DNA of 64,000 bases from Sphingobacterium wenxiniae (GTDB taxonomy: Bacteria; Bacteroidota; Bacteroidia; Sphingobacteriales; Sphingobacteriaceae). Below, piece after piece: positions 1 to 8,281 of this stretch (positions are counted from its first letter, which is position 1; every line of letters begins with the position of its first letter). The notes under the pieces were generated by a model. It did not search any database. It was given only the letters and a program-made list of their open reading frames with translations, and was not told where the DNA came from. The stretch spans positions 1-64,000 of the forward strand of contig NZ_FOZZ01000016.1 of NCBI RefSeq assembly GCF_900116225.1, given 5' to 3'. Both the position numbers and the translations under genes were made by a program.

Positions 1-105
1 CGGGAACTGGCCGTGACTTTGTGAGAGGGTTGCCTCATTAGCGCAGGATTCCTATCCGCCGCGGCGGACGGCAGTTCGATCCTGCTCCCCGCTACAGGAA
101 ACAAT

Positions 106-145
106 AAAAGTTGGTTTAAAGCGATACCGCTGAACACCAACTTTT
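106..145. terminator. Inverted repeat, likely end of the arsenic operon
   Basis: AAAAGTTGGT (106-115) pairs with ACCAACTTTT (136-145). A T-run follows on the plus strand and a shorter one on the minus strand. It lies about 150 bp past the acr3 stop codon, so it could end the minus-strand arsenic transcript or work in both directions. Confidence 0.5.
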
Positions 146-291
146 TTTCGTTTTAGAGTATCACCCAAATTAGAAATTTTACTTTCCCACAGTTTATCCT
201 TTTTCTCTGAACAATCCAAATCTTGAAAAAATGAATTGTTTTTCAACAAAGGTGCTTGGCAGCATAATTGGTCCAGTATCGTGATAGCGTG

Positions 292-1326
292 TCATTGTCC
301 ATAATATTTATTTTTCAGCCACAAGCTCGCTCTCACCAAAAGTATCAATATTGGCACTTCGACAAGTGGGCCGATAACCCCCACAAATGCCTGTGGTGAG
401 TGGATGCCAAATACGGCGATAGATACGGCTATTGCCAACTCAAAATTGTTCCCTGTAGCGGTAAAGGCGATAGATGCATTTTTGTCGTAAGGGACACCCA
501 ACGATTTATTGATAAAGAAACTCACGAAAAACATCAGTACAAAATAGATGATTAACGGTACAGCTACTTTTACGACATCCATGGGCAGTTCCAATATTTT
601 ATCGCCCTTCAGGCTGAACATTAACACGATAGTAAACAGTAAAGCATACAGTGTAATGGGCGATATCTTGGGTATGAATTTTCTATTATACCATTCTATA
701 CCTTTTGACTTTACAAGCGTATAACGGCTTAAAAAACCTGCGAAAAAAGGAATACCCAAATATACCAACACACTTTCGGTTACATCTTTCATGGATACGC
801 TTACGTTGAAATCGGCTAAGCCTAATTTGTTGGGCAATACGTTGATGAACAGCCAAACAAAGAAGCTGTACGTTATTATCTGAAAGATACTGTTCAGTGC
901 GACCAATAATGCCGTGTATTCCCTGTTCCCTTTTGCCAGATCACTCCATACGATGACCATTGCGATACATCTTGCCAAACCAATCAGTATCAGGCCTGTC
1001 ATATAATCGGGTTCGTTCCGTAGGAACAGAACGGCTAAACCGAACATCAGTACGGTACCGACAACCCAATTCAGCAATAAAGATATGCCGATTACTTTGG
1101 TGTCTTTAAGAGCTTTGGGCAACAATGAATAATCCACCTTGGCCAACGGAGGATACATCATCAATATAAGCCCTATTGCCAAAGGAATATTGGTCGTACC
1201 TACGGATAAGGCATCCATAGTATTGGAAATGTTCGGAAAGAAATATCCCAAGCCTACGCCTGTCGCCATGGCAAGAAATATCCATAAGGTAAGGTAACGG
1301 TCAAGAAATTTTAGTTTGGGTTGCAT
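292..1326 (-). CDS. acr3: Acr3-type arsenite efflux transporter
   Basis: This inner-membrane transporter would export arsenite (and possibly antimonite) made by the reductase encoded just upstream. The 344-aa protein is full length for the Acr3 branch of the bile/arsenite/riboflavin transporter superfamily and shows about ten hydrophobic segments. The conserved membrane cysteine lies in GLARC at residue 120, and the late helix carries [12 protein letters not shown]. It is the last gene of the minus-strand order DUF6428-arsC-acr3, starting only 3 bp after the arsC stop codon, so it is almost certainly co-transcribed. It is often named arsB, but the sequence is Acr3-like rather than E. coli ArsB-like. 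Confidence 0.93.
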   Translation of the reverse strand: MQPKLKFLDRYLTLWIFLAMATGVGLGYFFPNISNTMDALSVGTTNIPLAIGLILMMYPPLAKVDYSLLPKALKDTKVIGISLLLNWVVGTVLMFGLAVLFLRNEPDYMTGLILIGLARCIAMVIVWSDLAKGNREYTALLVALNSIFQIITYSFFVWLFINVLPNKLGLADFNVSVSMKDVTESVLVYLGIPFFAGFLSRYTLVKSKGIEWYNRKFIPKISPITLYALLFTIVLMFSLKGDKILELPMDVVKVAVPLIIYFVLMFFVSFFINKSLGVPYDKNASIAFTATGNNFELAIAVSIAVFGIHSPQAFVGVIGPLVEVPILILLVRASLWLKNKYYGQ

Positions 1327-1329
1327 CGG

Positions 1330-1944
1330 CTAACTCTTAATCATTGAAAAAACATAGAACATTTCTGTTGCTATCTGTAAACTTCTTTCTGTATACACCT
1401 GTGCCTGCTCGGGTGAACCGTCCGAAATCTTAGGATCTTCATATGTGATAGGTATTCTCTTTTCCGCTCCGGCTATGAACGGGCATCCGCCATCTGCCTG
1501 CGAACAGGTCATAATGGCGACAAATGCCGATGCAGGATTGAAAGGGCTATCGTATTTTTTGGAAAACCCGATGATTGGCAAGGCATTATCCTCGTATTTT
1601 ATGGCATATACAGGATTATCGGTTTCCACAGTCTTGAAAATAGTAAAACCTTGATTGGTCAATGTCTCCGCCACTTTCGGGAATAGTGCCGTTTCTTCCG
1701 TACCACCCGAATAACAATGTACGTTCGGAATATTGAAATACGCACTTGCGACCTGCGCCCATACCTGTGCTAAATGGCTTCTGCGTGAATTATGGGTACA
1801 GATGAAATTGAGGTTTATATCCTCTCCCCGGCTTGCTTTCTGCTGTACAGAATCTATCAGCGGTTGCAGTATGGTTTTACGTTCCTCGCTTATGGTTTGG
1901 ACGTCGATAATTCCCTTTATGGTTGCAGTTAAAATCTTATACAT
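1330..1944 (-). CDS. arsC: Arsenate reductase, low-molecular-weight phosphatase fold
   Basis: It would reduce arsenate to arsenite in the cytoplasm for export by Acr3. The 204-aa protein has the phosphatase-type CX5R loop in FICTHNSRRSHLAQ (Cys49 to Arg55). It also has a C-terminal redox pair region CSQADGGC near residues 146-153, which would act as the resolving cysteine(s). It is longer than the roughly 130-140-aa thioredoxin-coupled ArsC proteins because of an N-terminal extension of about 40 residues, a layout I recall from Bacteroidota. It lies 21 bp after DUF6428 and 3 bp before acr3 in one operon. The electron donor cannot be told from the sequence. Confidence 0.85.
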   Translation of the reverse strand: MYKILTATIKGIIDVQTISEERKTILQPLIDSVQQKASRGEDINLNFICTHNSRRSHLAQVWAQVASAYFNIPNVHCYSGGTEETALFPKVAETLTNQGFTIFKTVETDNPVYAIKYEDNALPIIGFSKKYDSPFNPASAFVAIMTCSQADGGCPFIAGAEKRIPITYEDPKISDGSPEQAQVYTERSLQIATEMFYVFSMIKS

Positions 1945-1965
1945 TGCGATTGGTCTTTAGTGTAT

Positions 1966-2430
1966 TTAGCAACATCCCGAATCAGGTGTACAGCACGTGC
2001 TGTTCAGTTCCGATAATTTTACTTTTTGTTTTTCCTCAGGAATACCACAGGCATCGTTTGCCAGGCAAGCCGTCCGTTTATTCTTTAAGATGAAATGCTT
2101 GCCGTCAAAATCCAGGTCAAATTTTCCAATCGTTTCGTTTTGATATTCTACCTCTATTTCGGCATCCTCAATACCCAATTTTTCTTCGGAGAGTTTGATA
2201 ATGTTCAATAGCTTGGTCGGCTTTAATCTATGTTCATAATCGTTGGCATCGCACAATTGGAAGTTTACTGCTTTCTCTGTACGGACTACACCACCACAAT
2301 CAATAAAATGTTTGGTAATCTGTCCTACTTCCGTAACATGGAAATGTTCGGGAACAAATGTTCCGTTCTCTAGTTGAAATTCTACATTCTCCAATATTGG
2401 CAGAACTTCTTTGATTTTTGATAGTTTCAT
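1966..2430 (-). CDS. DUF6428 family arsenic-operon protein, copy 1
   Basis: This 154-aa soluble protein has unknown biochemical function. It ends in a cysteine cluster, CCTPDSGCC, and has a conserved middle stretch HRLKPTKLLNII. The C-terminal thiols suggest binding of trivalent arsenic or metal, but that is inference. It is the first gene of the arsC-acr3 operon, and an ArsR operator-like palindrome lies 36 bp upstream of its start at 2466-2481. A close paralogue (about 80 percent identical by eye) sits at 6905-7369 behind the other arsR gene. Confidence 0.8.
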   Translation of the reverse strand: MKLSKIKEVLPILENVEFQLENGTFVPEHFHVTEVGQITKHFIDCGGVVRTEKAVNFQLCDANDYEHRLKPTKLLNIIKLSEEKLGIEDAEIEVEYQNETIGKFDLDFDGKHFILKNKRTACLANDACGIPEEKQKVKLSELNSTCCTPDSGCC

Positions 2431-2465
2431 AAAAGTAAAATTTGAAAGTTTATATTAAATCATAT

Positions 2466-2481
2466 ATTGCAATATTACGAT
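2466..2481. promoter_or_regulatory. ArsR operator-like palindrome, site 1
   Basis: ATTGCAATATTACGAT lies just upstream of DUF6428 copy 1. It matches the 16-bp consensus ATYGYAATATTACGAT found five times in the arsenic region, each time near an arsR or ars gene start. Confidence 0.7.
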
Positions 2482-2576
2482 GATGAGGGTCAAAAAATAT
2501 TATAAACAGTACTGATTACGTTTACCTTTAGCTCTTTTAAATGCAATGGAATTATATCCTATTTCGCCGCATCAAT

Positions 2577-2592
2577 ATCGCAATATTACGAT
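2577..2592. promoter_or_regulatory. ArsR operator-like palindrome, site 2
   Basis: ATCGCAATATTACGAT is identical to the sites before both arsR genes. It lies between DUF6428 copy 1 and the divergent TonB receptor gene, 165 bp before the receptor start. It could therefore put the receptor under arsenic control, or be a second site for the ars operon. Confidence 0.7.
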
Positions 2593-2732
2593 ATTAAATT
2601 TAAAATAGAAAAACCTTTCTTAAATTTATCGCAAGAATGCTATTTAATGAATTAGAATATAAGCAAAAGAGGTTTATTTGAAAAAACAATGGTATAATTT
2701 GAAATACAACCCTGTCCTTTACCATTCTTTCC

Positions 2733-2740
2733 TACTTTTG
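2733..2740 (+). promoter_or_regulatory. -7 promoter box of the TonB receptor gene
   Basis: TACTTTTG fits the Bacteroidota -7 consensus TAnnTTTG, 16 bp before the receptor ATG. The upstream -33 box is weak, which suggests dependence on an activator. Confidence 0.45.
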
Positions 2741-2756
2741 CAAAAAACTAAATCTC

Positions 2757-5201
2757 ATGAATAGATTTTTCATTGTGCTCAGCTTCTTACTACCTCTTCA
2801 AGTGGTATTGGCACAAAACTCAGAGCTTTCTGGTATTGTTAAAGACTCCCTTTCGACAACAGCAATTGCATATGCCAGTGTTGGTTTATTGGATGCTAAC
2901 AATAAAGTTGTCGATGGAATGATAACAGATTCTTCTGGTAATTTTAATTTTTCAAATCTACAAAGCGGGAAATATAACCTAACTGTTAAATTCATAGGTT
3001 ATAATCAAAAGAGACTGGCAATAGAGATCAGAAACCAAAAGACAATTAATCTCGGAAATATCCTTATCTCTCTCGCCAATAATAATTTAGAACAAGTTAC
3101 AGTTACAGCCGGTATGGCTGGACAGAAACATAGTAGTGACAGGCAAACCTATCAAGCCAGTCAGTATAAAAATGCCGTTGGCGGAACAGCGTTGGATATT
3201 GTTAAGAACCTGCCTTCTGCCTCCGTCGATGCTATCGGAAATATCAGTGTACGGGGCAATACCGGTGTCATCGTATTAATAAATGGAAAACCATCATTGC
3301 TCGATCCTGCGACTATCTTAAACCAAATAATGGCTAATGATGTTGCAGAGGTGGAATATATAACTAGCCCTACCGCCCAATTTGATCCTGATGGAAAAGG
3401 TGGCATCATCAATTTAAAAACTAAAAAATCTGCAACCAACGGATTTGCGTGGACACTTAACCTTCAGGGTGGACTACCAAGTATTGACGATTATAATAAC
3501 AGCGAAACCCAAAAGCGTTTTGGTGGAGACCTCGCTTTCCAATACAGGAAAGACAAATTGGAACTAAATGGTTCAGCGAACTACTTAAGGAATGACAATG
3601 CAGGATTTCGAGATGGAGATGTCAATACAGTTATCGGAGACCGGCAAACCTTCTTCCCCTCTAAAGGTGAAAGAAGCTTTGATAAATATAACTTTGGCAT
3701 CAGATTAAATAGTGCTTATGAGATATCCGATAAGCATTCGGTGAATTTAGGGGTATTGGCATCCCGAAGGTTTCAGGACAGGGTTGCCGATATCCACTAT
3801 ACCAATAGAACGATTAGGCCATCGACAGATCAAGAAATATCCAAGACAAACTACTTTAACCCCAATCTCCAAAATAAACAAGGGAAGTTTTATCTATTGG
3901 ATTTCTCCTATCAATACAAAATCAATACTGCTCATTCCCTACAATTCGGTGCAATTTACGAATATGCTGACATCTATGGCTCTACCAAAAATGGAAATAT
4001 CGAAAATGGAACCGACACGGTACAATGGACGTATAACGCATATACCAATCCGTTGCAAGGGCTAAGGCTTTCTTTACAGCATAGCTGGACATTAGAAAAT
4101 GCAGATTTATTAACGGGGTATCAACTAAGAAACGATAAGCAGAAAGGCAACTTTGAATACTTTGCCTCAGAAAATGGAGCAAATAACCTTGAATTGATTC
4201 CAGAGTTTACAGGAAAATTGAATGCAACCAATACCGTTCATGCGTTTTTTACGCAATACGATCGTAACTTCACGAATACACAGCTTTCATTAGGTCTACG
4301 TTACGAATATTATCAACGTGATTTACTTTTGTTAAATACCAACCAGAAATACCCATATTCCATTCATCAACTATATCCTACCTTCAATTTAATGCATGAT
4401 CTAGGCTCTGGTTGGTCATGGAAATTATCGACAGCAAGGAGAGTTCAGCGAAACAACAACTTTGAACTTAACCCCATTCCTGAACGCGAACATTCCGAAA
4501 CCCTTGAACAAGGAGATCCAGAACTGTTGCCCGAATTTACCACCAATGCAGAAACAGGATTGGTAAAGAAATTAAAGAAGAGCAGTATCTTTTTGAATGT
4601 CTACTACCAGCATATCAAAAACCCGATTCAACGTGTAAATTCTGTTTATGCTGATACCATCCTTCGCCGTGTTTTCACCAATGCGGATCATGCGTCCCGT
4701 TATGGAATTGAATTAGGTGGGGAAAGCAAAGCGTTGTCTTGGTTGAAAGTCAATGGCGGTTTTAACTTATATAATTATAAAATTTCAGGACAAGTATTGG
4801 ATTATCCTGAAGCGAGAACAAATCGGGATTGGGTCTACTCCATCAATGCCGGTATCCAAGCGGATTTTACAAAAAACTGGAGTACCGGGTTGCAGGTAAA
4901 CTACCTTTCAGAAAGACCAACGGTACAAGGTATGGATTCCAGATTTTTGACTCCTCATTTTAATTTAAGTAAGGCTTTCTTAAAAGGGGCAATTACAGCT
5001 CAGCTACAGTGGCAGTTTATCGAACTTGGTGATTGGGGAGTAAATGAGCAACGGATCACAACATTCTCGAATGATTTCTATACGACGACAAACTATATTT
5101 ATGAAAAGAATGTATTGTTAGTTAATTTGAGTTTTAATCTTTATAAGTTAAATCAGATCTTAAAATTACCGAAGAGTGAATTTGGAGAAAAAGAGTTTTA
5201 G
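2757..5201 (+). CDS. TonB-dependent outer membrane receptor
   Basis: An 814-aa outer-membrane beta-barrel protein that probably takes up an unidentified ligand with energy from TonB. Residues 1-19 are a signal peptide ending at LAQ. A carboxypeptidase-regulatory-like beta-sandwich follows (about 22-105), then a plug domain (about 125-220, with ALDIVKNLPSASVDAIGNISVRG), then a long barrel rich in aromatic and Asn/Tyr strands. Length and order fit the outer membrane beta-barrel family rather than SusC, and no SusD gene is adjacent. Its stop codon overlaps that of the convergent AraC gene by 4 bp, and the pair interrupts an arsenic gene set. Its 5' region contains an ArsR operator-like site, so an arsenic-linked role is possible but unproven. 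Confidence 0.88.
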   Translation: MNRFFIVLSFLLPLQVVLAQNSELSGIVKDSLSTTAIAYASVGLLDANNKVVDGMITDSSGNFNFSNLQSGKYNLTVKFIGYNQKRLAIEIRNQKTINLGNILISLANNNLEQVTVTAGMAGQKHSSDRQTYQASQYKNAVGGTALDIVKNLPSASVDAIGNISVRGNTGVIVLINGKPSLLDPATILNQIMANDVAEVEYITSPTAQFDPDGKGGIINLKTKKSATNGFAWTLNLQGGLPSIDDYNNSETQKRFGGDLAFQYRKDKLELNGSANYLRNDNAGFRDGDVNTVIGDRQTFFPSKGERSFDKYNFGIRLNSAYEISDKHSVNLGVLASRRFQDRVADIHYTNRTIRPSTDQEISKTNYFNPNLQNKQGKFYLLDFSYQYKINTAHSLQFGAIYEYADIYGSTKNGNIENGTDTVQWTYNAYTNPLQGLRLSLQHSWTLENADLLTGYQLRNDKQKGNFEYFASENGANNLELIPEFTGKLNATNTVHAFFTQYDRNFTNTQLSLGLRYEYYQRDLLLLNTNQKYPYSIHQLYPTFNLMHDLGSGWSWKLSTARRVQRNNNFELNPIPEREHSETLEQGDPELLPEFTTNAETGLVKKLKKSSIFLNVYYQHIKNPIQRVNSVYADTILRRVFTNADHASRYGIELGGESKALSWLKVNGGFNLYNYKISGQVLDYPEARTNRDWVYSINAGIQADFTKNWSTGLQVNYLSERPTVQGMDSRFLTPHFNLSKAFLKGAITAQLQWQFIELGDWGVNEQRITTFSNDFYTTTNYIYEKNVLLVNLSFNLYKLNQILKLPKSEFGEKEF

Positions 5202-6010
5202 GGTTCTCGCTTCTTAAATTGCGTCGGAGTAATACCTGTATACCGTTTAAAATATTTAGAGAAATTTGATTTATCCGAAAAACCTAATTCAAATGCGACT
5301 TCTGATATGGAGTTGGTTGTGTAGAAGAGTAATCTTTTAGCTTCTTTAATGATGTATCCTGCCAATACTTCCGAGGCTGTTAAATTGACATTTTTTTTGC
5401 AAGCAGCGTTCAGGTTCTGTGGACTCGTATTTAACATCGAAGCATAGTGAGCCACATGATTTATAACTCTTGGGTTCTCATTTAACAGTGCGCAGAACTT
5501 CACGTAAATGTTATCTTGAGTTGATTTACTTTTTCTTGAATCCGTCGTATATTCCAAGGTCTTGGCCAAAATCACTTTGAATAAACCTTCCTGACAAATC
5601 TTATTTTCTTCAACGGCTAAGAGTTCTAATAAATTTTCAATAGTTTTAGCCTCTTTAAAATATATTGTATCGAACCGGCCGATTTCATCTACCAATCTAT
5701 TGATCTCAAAATCTAAACTTTGGTCAACAAATCGATCCTTCAGTAAAAGAACGAACCCCTTTACAGGATTAGCCAATTCCCAATGGTGTACATTATCCTT
5801 TCTAATCACCAACAAACATGGGGTCCTGATTATTATTTCTCTTCCATCGATATAGTGTCGGCCTACCGTGGACGAAAGAAAAACCAATTCAAGATAACCA
5901 TTGTGTTTGTGGGGTTTAGTAACGTTTTTTGAAAGATCAAAAGCCACTACTTTTATAAGTCTTTGATGCTCCAGTTTGTCTTTCACTTGGATTTTTTTTG
6001 CTGTCATCAT
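5198..6010 (-). CDS. AraC family transcriptional regulator
   Basis: A 270-aa DNA-binding regulator. The N-terminal half looks like a cupin sensor (PHKHNGYLELVFLSS, then HYIDGREIIIRTPCLLVI). The C-terminal 100 residues hold two helix-turn-helix units, ending in SISEVAFELGFSDKSNFSKY and the family tail TGITPTQFKK. It is convergent with the TonB receptor gene and overlaps its end by 4 bp, so it is a plausible regulator of that receptor. A degenerate version of the ars palindrome lies upstream of its start near 6030. Confidence 0.88.
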   Translation of the reverse strand: MMTAKKIQVKDKLEHQRLIKVVAFDLSKNVTKPHKHNGYLELVFLSSTVGRHYIDGREIIIRTPCLLVIRKDNVHHWELANPVKGFVLLLKDRFVDQSLDFEINRLVDEIGRFDTIYFKEAKTIENLLELLAVEENKICQEGLFKVILAKTLEYTTDSRKSKSTQDNIYVKFCALLNENPRVINHVAHYASMLNTSPQNLNAACKKNVNLTASEVLAGYIIKEAKRLLFYTTNSISEVAFELGFSDKSNFSKYFKRYTGITPTQFKKREP

Positions 6011-6221
6011 TTAGAACTTATAAACAACTAATTGCGATATTAAAATCGAAAAACTTCATTTTTTATTATTCATGATTTTTCTATCAATGGACCACAAGCC
6101 ACCATTATAAGCAGGAAAAAAATTGCCTAATACCATTGCCCAACCGGTTCGGACTTCATGCATTATTTCCCCAGAACCGCTGATTGATGAATATGTTAGC
6201 TTTTTTAAAAGTCAAAAAAAT

Positions 6222-6554
6222 TTATGAACAGCAACTGGCTACTTTTACCTCTTGATTGAAGAACGTATTAAATTCCTCTTGGATTTGTTTCCACAGTTTT
6301 TCATCAATGCAATAGCACACGGATTTACCCTCGATTGTTCCTTGAATGATACCTATGCTCTTTAACTCTTTTAAGTGCTGTGAAATGGTAGCCTGTGCCA
6401 ATCCCAATTCATCGACCAGATCGTTACAGATACAGGCTTTCTGATTGATGATATATTGAAGAATGGCAACCCTTGCAGGATGTCCCAAAACTTTAAACAA
6501 AGAAGCCAGTCTGTTCTGTTCATCTGTAAATATTTCTGACTTTGTAAGTCCCAT
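6222..6554 (-). CDS. arsR: ArsR family arsenic-responsive repressor, copy 1
   Basis: A 110-aa winged-helix repressor. The metal site is visible as ACICNDL (Cys41, Cys43), comparable to the ELCVCD site of classical ArsR. Further cysteines are at CYC (80, 82) and in the C-terminal SCCS. The recognition helix is around LAQATISQHLKELK (52-65). It should release DNA when As(III) or Sb(III) binds. The palindrome 17 bp upstream (6571-6586) indicates self-repression. Its original downstream partner appears to be DUF6428-arsC-acr3 at 292-2430, now separated by the receptor/AraC pair. Confidence 0.9.
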   Translation of the reverse strand: MGLTKSEIFTDEQNRLASLFKVLGHPARVAILQYIINQKACICNDLVDELGLAQATISQHLKELKSIGIIQGTIEGKSVCYCIDEKLWKQIQEEFNTFFNQEVKVASCCS

Positions 6555-6570
6555 GTTGCAACATTTTATA

Positions 6571-6586
6571 ATCGCAATATTACGAT
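6571..6586. promoter_or_regulatory. ArsR operator-like palindrome, site 3
   Basis: ATCGCAATATTACGAT lies 17 bp upstream of the arsR copy 1 start codon, the expected place for autoregulation. Confidence 0.78.
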
Positions 6587-6708
6587 AATACTCTTGAATA
6601 TCAAAATGAATAATGCCTTACAATGGTTGATGATTTAAGAAATTATTGAAAAATTGCAGAACCAAGAATGCTTGTTCTGTATATTAGAATAGGTTATTTT
6701 ATGCTTTA

Positions 6709-6800
6709 TTATTCAAATAAGCTTTTTGCATCTAAAATCGTTTCATAATCTTCTATGAGGTTAGACTTTCCGCAACTCCCCTCTACTAAAATAAAAGCTT
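6709..6800 (-). pseudogene. 3' remnant of an unknown gene, copy 1
   Basis: Read on the minus strand, an open frame ends in NLIEDYETILDAKSLFE and a stop codon at 6709-6711. A related tail ending in DYKTTLDAKNLLE lies at 7912-7990 upstream of the other arsR. The two tails share position and sequence, so they look like matching ends of a duplicated segment. The parent gene is not recognised, and no start codon or complete domain is present. Confidence 0.35.
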
Positions 6801-6818
6801 CGCATCTGCGAGGCTTTT
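6793..6818 (+). terminator. Rho-independent terminator-like hairpin
   Basis: AAAAGCTTCGCA pairs with TGCGAGGCTTTT across a 2-nt loop, with one mismatch, and is followed by a T-run on the plus strand. No intact plus-strand gene ends before it, so it is probably a leftover of the decayed neighbourhood. Confidence 0.5.
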
Positions 6819-6825
6819 TTAGTTT

Positions 6826-6879
6826 ATGAAGTATACAGTTTACATATTATACTCTGTAAATTCCAATAAGCATTATACC
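6826..6879 (+). pseudogene. Truncated GIY-YIG endonuclease-like gene start
   Basis: The first 18 codons read MKYTVYILYSVNSNKHYT, which matches the start of GIY-YIG (UvrC N-terminal-like) proteins, where the signature IL(Y)S is followed by KHYVGYT. After codon 18 the resemblance stops abruptly and the frame runs antisense through DUF6428 copy 2. This looks like a gene cut by the rearrangement that placed the second arsR-DUF6428 unit here. Confidence 0.5.
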
Positions 6880-6904
6880 CAGTTAATTATACTGGTTTTT
6901 CAAT

Positions 6905-7369
6905 TTAGCAACAACCCGAATTGGGTGTACAGCAAGCCCTGTTCAACTCAGATAATTTTACCTTTTGCTTTTCAGCAGGAATACCGCAGGCATCGTTTGC
7001 TAAGCAAGCGGTTTGTTTATTCTTCAAAACAAAATGGTTTCCGTTGAATTCCAAATCATATTTGCCAATCGTTTCACTTTGATATTCCACTTCTATCTCA
7101 GCATCCTCTATGCCTAATTTTTCTTCGGATAGGTTAATGATGTTCAATAGTTTGGTCGGCTTTAATCGATGTTCAAAATCGTTAGCATTCCATAATTGGA
7201 AATTAACGACCTTTTCATTTCTGACAGTTCCTCCACAATCAATAAAGTGTTTGACAATAACACCTATTTCCGTAACGTGGAAATGTTCAGGTACAAGTGT
7301 TCCATTCTCTAACTGAAATTCTACATTATCCAATGTTGGTAGGATTTCTTTGATGTTTGATAGTTTCAT
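6905..7369 (-). CDS. DUF6428 family arsenic-operon protein, copy 2
   Basis: A 154-aa paralogue of the protein at 1966-2430, with the same start (MKLSNIKEILP), the same conserved HRLKPTKLLNII stretch and the same C-terminal cysteine cluster (CCTPNSGCC). It follows arsR copy 2 and has its own operator-like palindrome at 7406-7421. No arsC or acr3 follows; past its stop codon lies only decayed sequence, so this unit lacks export functions. The function is unknown, and thiol-based arsenic binding is inference. Confidence 0.8.
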   Translation of the reverse strand: MKLSNIKEILPTLDNVEFQLENGTLVPEHFHVTEIGVIVKHFIDCGGTVRNEKVVNFQLWNANDFEHRLKPTKLLNIINLSEEKLGIEDAEIEVEYQSETIGKYDLEFNGNHFVLKNKQTACLANDACGIPAEKQKVKLSELNRACCTPNSGCC

Positions 7370-7405
7370 TGTTTTTTAAATTTTAGATGATTTACTGAAT
7401 AAAAC

Positions 7406-7421
7406 ATTGTAATATTACGAT
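7406..7421. promoter_or_regulatory. ArsR operator-like palindrome, site 4
   Basis: ATTGTAATATTACGAT lies 37 bp upstream of DUF6428 copy 2, mirroring site 1 before copy 1. Confidence 0.68.
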
Positions 7422-7443
7422 GTTAAATAATAAAAAAATAGAG

Positions 7444-7773
7444 CTAACAACATTTGTTAACCTTTACTTCCTGATTGAAGAATATATTAAAATCTGATTG
7501 AATTTTTTTCCAGACCTTTTCATCAATGCAGTAACAAACTGATTTTCCCTCAATCGTTCCTTGAATTATACCAATACTTTTCAATTCTTTTAAGTGCTGT
7601 GAAATGGTTGCCTGTGCCAATCCAAGTTCCTCTACTAAATCATTGCAGATACATGACCTTTGGCCTATGATATATTGAAGTATGGCAATTCTTGCCGGAT
7701 GCGCCAAAATCTTAAACAGTGTTGCTAGCTTGTTTTGCTCCTCCGTGAATATTTCTGATTTAGTAAGTCCCAT
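7444..7773 (-). CDS. arsR: ArsR family arsenic-responsive repressor, copy 2
   Basis: A 109-aa paralogue of the repressor at 6222-6554, identical over most of the DNA-binding region (LAQATISQHLKELKSIGIIQGTIEGKSVCYCIDEK) and sharing the CIC metal site (Cys41, Cys43). It lies upstream of DUF6428 copy 2 and has a perfect operator-like palindrome 15 bp before its start. Because the recognition helices match, both repressors should bind all five palindromes, which makes cross-regulation likely. Confidence 0.9.
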   Translation of the reverse strand: MGLTKSEIFTEEQNKLATLFKILAHPARIAILQYIIGQRSCICNDLVEELGLAQATISQHLKELKSIGIIQGTIEGKSVCYCIDEKVWKKIQSDFNIFFNQEVKVNKCC

Positions 7774-7787
7774 TCTACAATTTTATA

Positions 7788-7803
7788 TATCGCAATATTA
7801 CGA
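7788..7803. promoter_or_regulatory. ArsR operator-like palindrome, site 5
   Basis: ATCGCAATATTACGAT lies 15 bp upstream of the arsR copy 2 start codon and is identical to sites 2 and 3. Confidence 0.78.
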
Positions 7804-7911
7804 TAATAATTTTATTTATCAAAATTGATACTATACTATGGTGGATAACCTAATGAATTAGTGAAAATTGTGGCGTAAAGAAAAAACAGTTAGATATGTT
7901 GGATTAGCCTA

Positions 7912-7990
7912 CTATTCCAATAAGTTTTTTGCATCTAATGTCGTTTTATAATCTCTGATAAAGTTCGGCTTTACATAATCCCATGCTATA
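7912..7990 (-). pseudogene. 3' remnant of an unknown gene, copy 2
   Basis: The minus-strand frame ends in DYKTTLDAKNLLE and a stop at 7912-7914, matching the tail at 6709-6800. The rest of 7804-8281 has no gene that I can support. It contains one imperfect hairpin at 8061-8094 (ATCCTTAGTG with CACTAATGAT) of the same type as the hairpin at 62234-62267. Confidence 0.3.
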
Positions 7991-8281
7991 ACACTCTTTC
8001 TTCGGGACTTTCAATCGATGGGAGAAATTAAAAGTAAACCCATACTATCTCATATAGAGAATCCTTAGTGAACATTTCATTGAACACTAATGATAGAAAT
8101 GGTCAATTCTTCGTTGCCTAACATCTGTTAGCGGTTTACTTTTTATAACTTTACTATCTGTGTTAACAGTTCTATTTAGCACATATAGGGTAGTAAACCA
8201 TTGCTTGTAAAGCAATGAAAAACACATTGATCGGAGAAATGGAACGCATCGGTCATTATATTTTCTAAAGGAGGGTCAATA

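Noticed and set aside
52..249. 65-codon minus-strand frame after acr3
   Set aside because: It reads through the terminator-like repeat at 106-145 and the tRNA-like piece; no family, no signal and no partner, so not listed as a gene.
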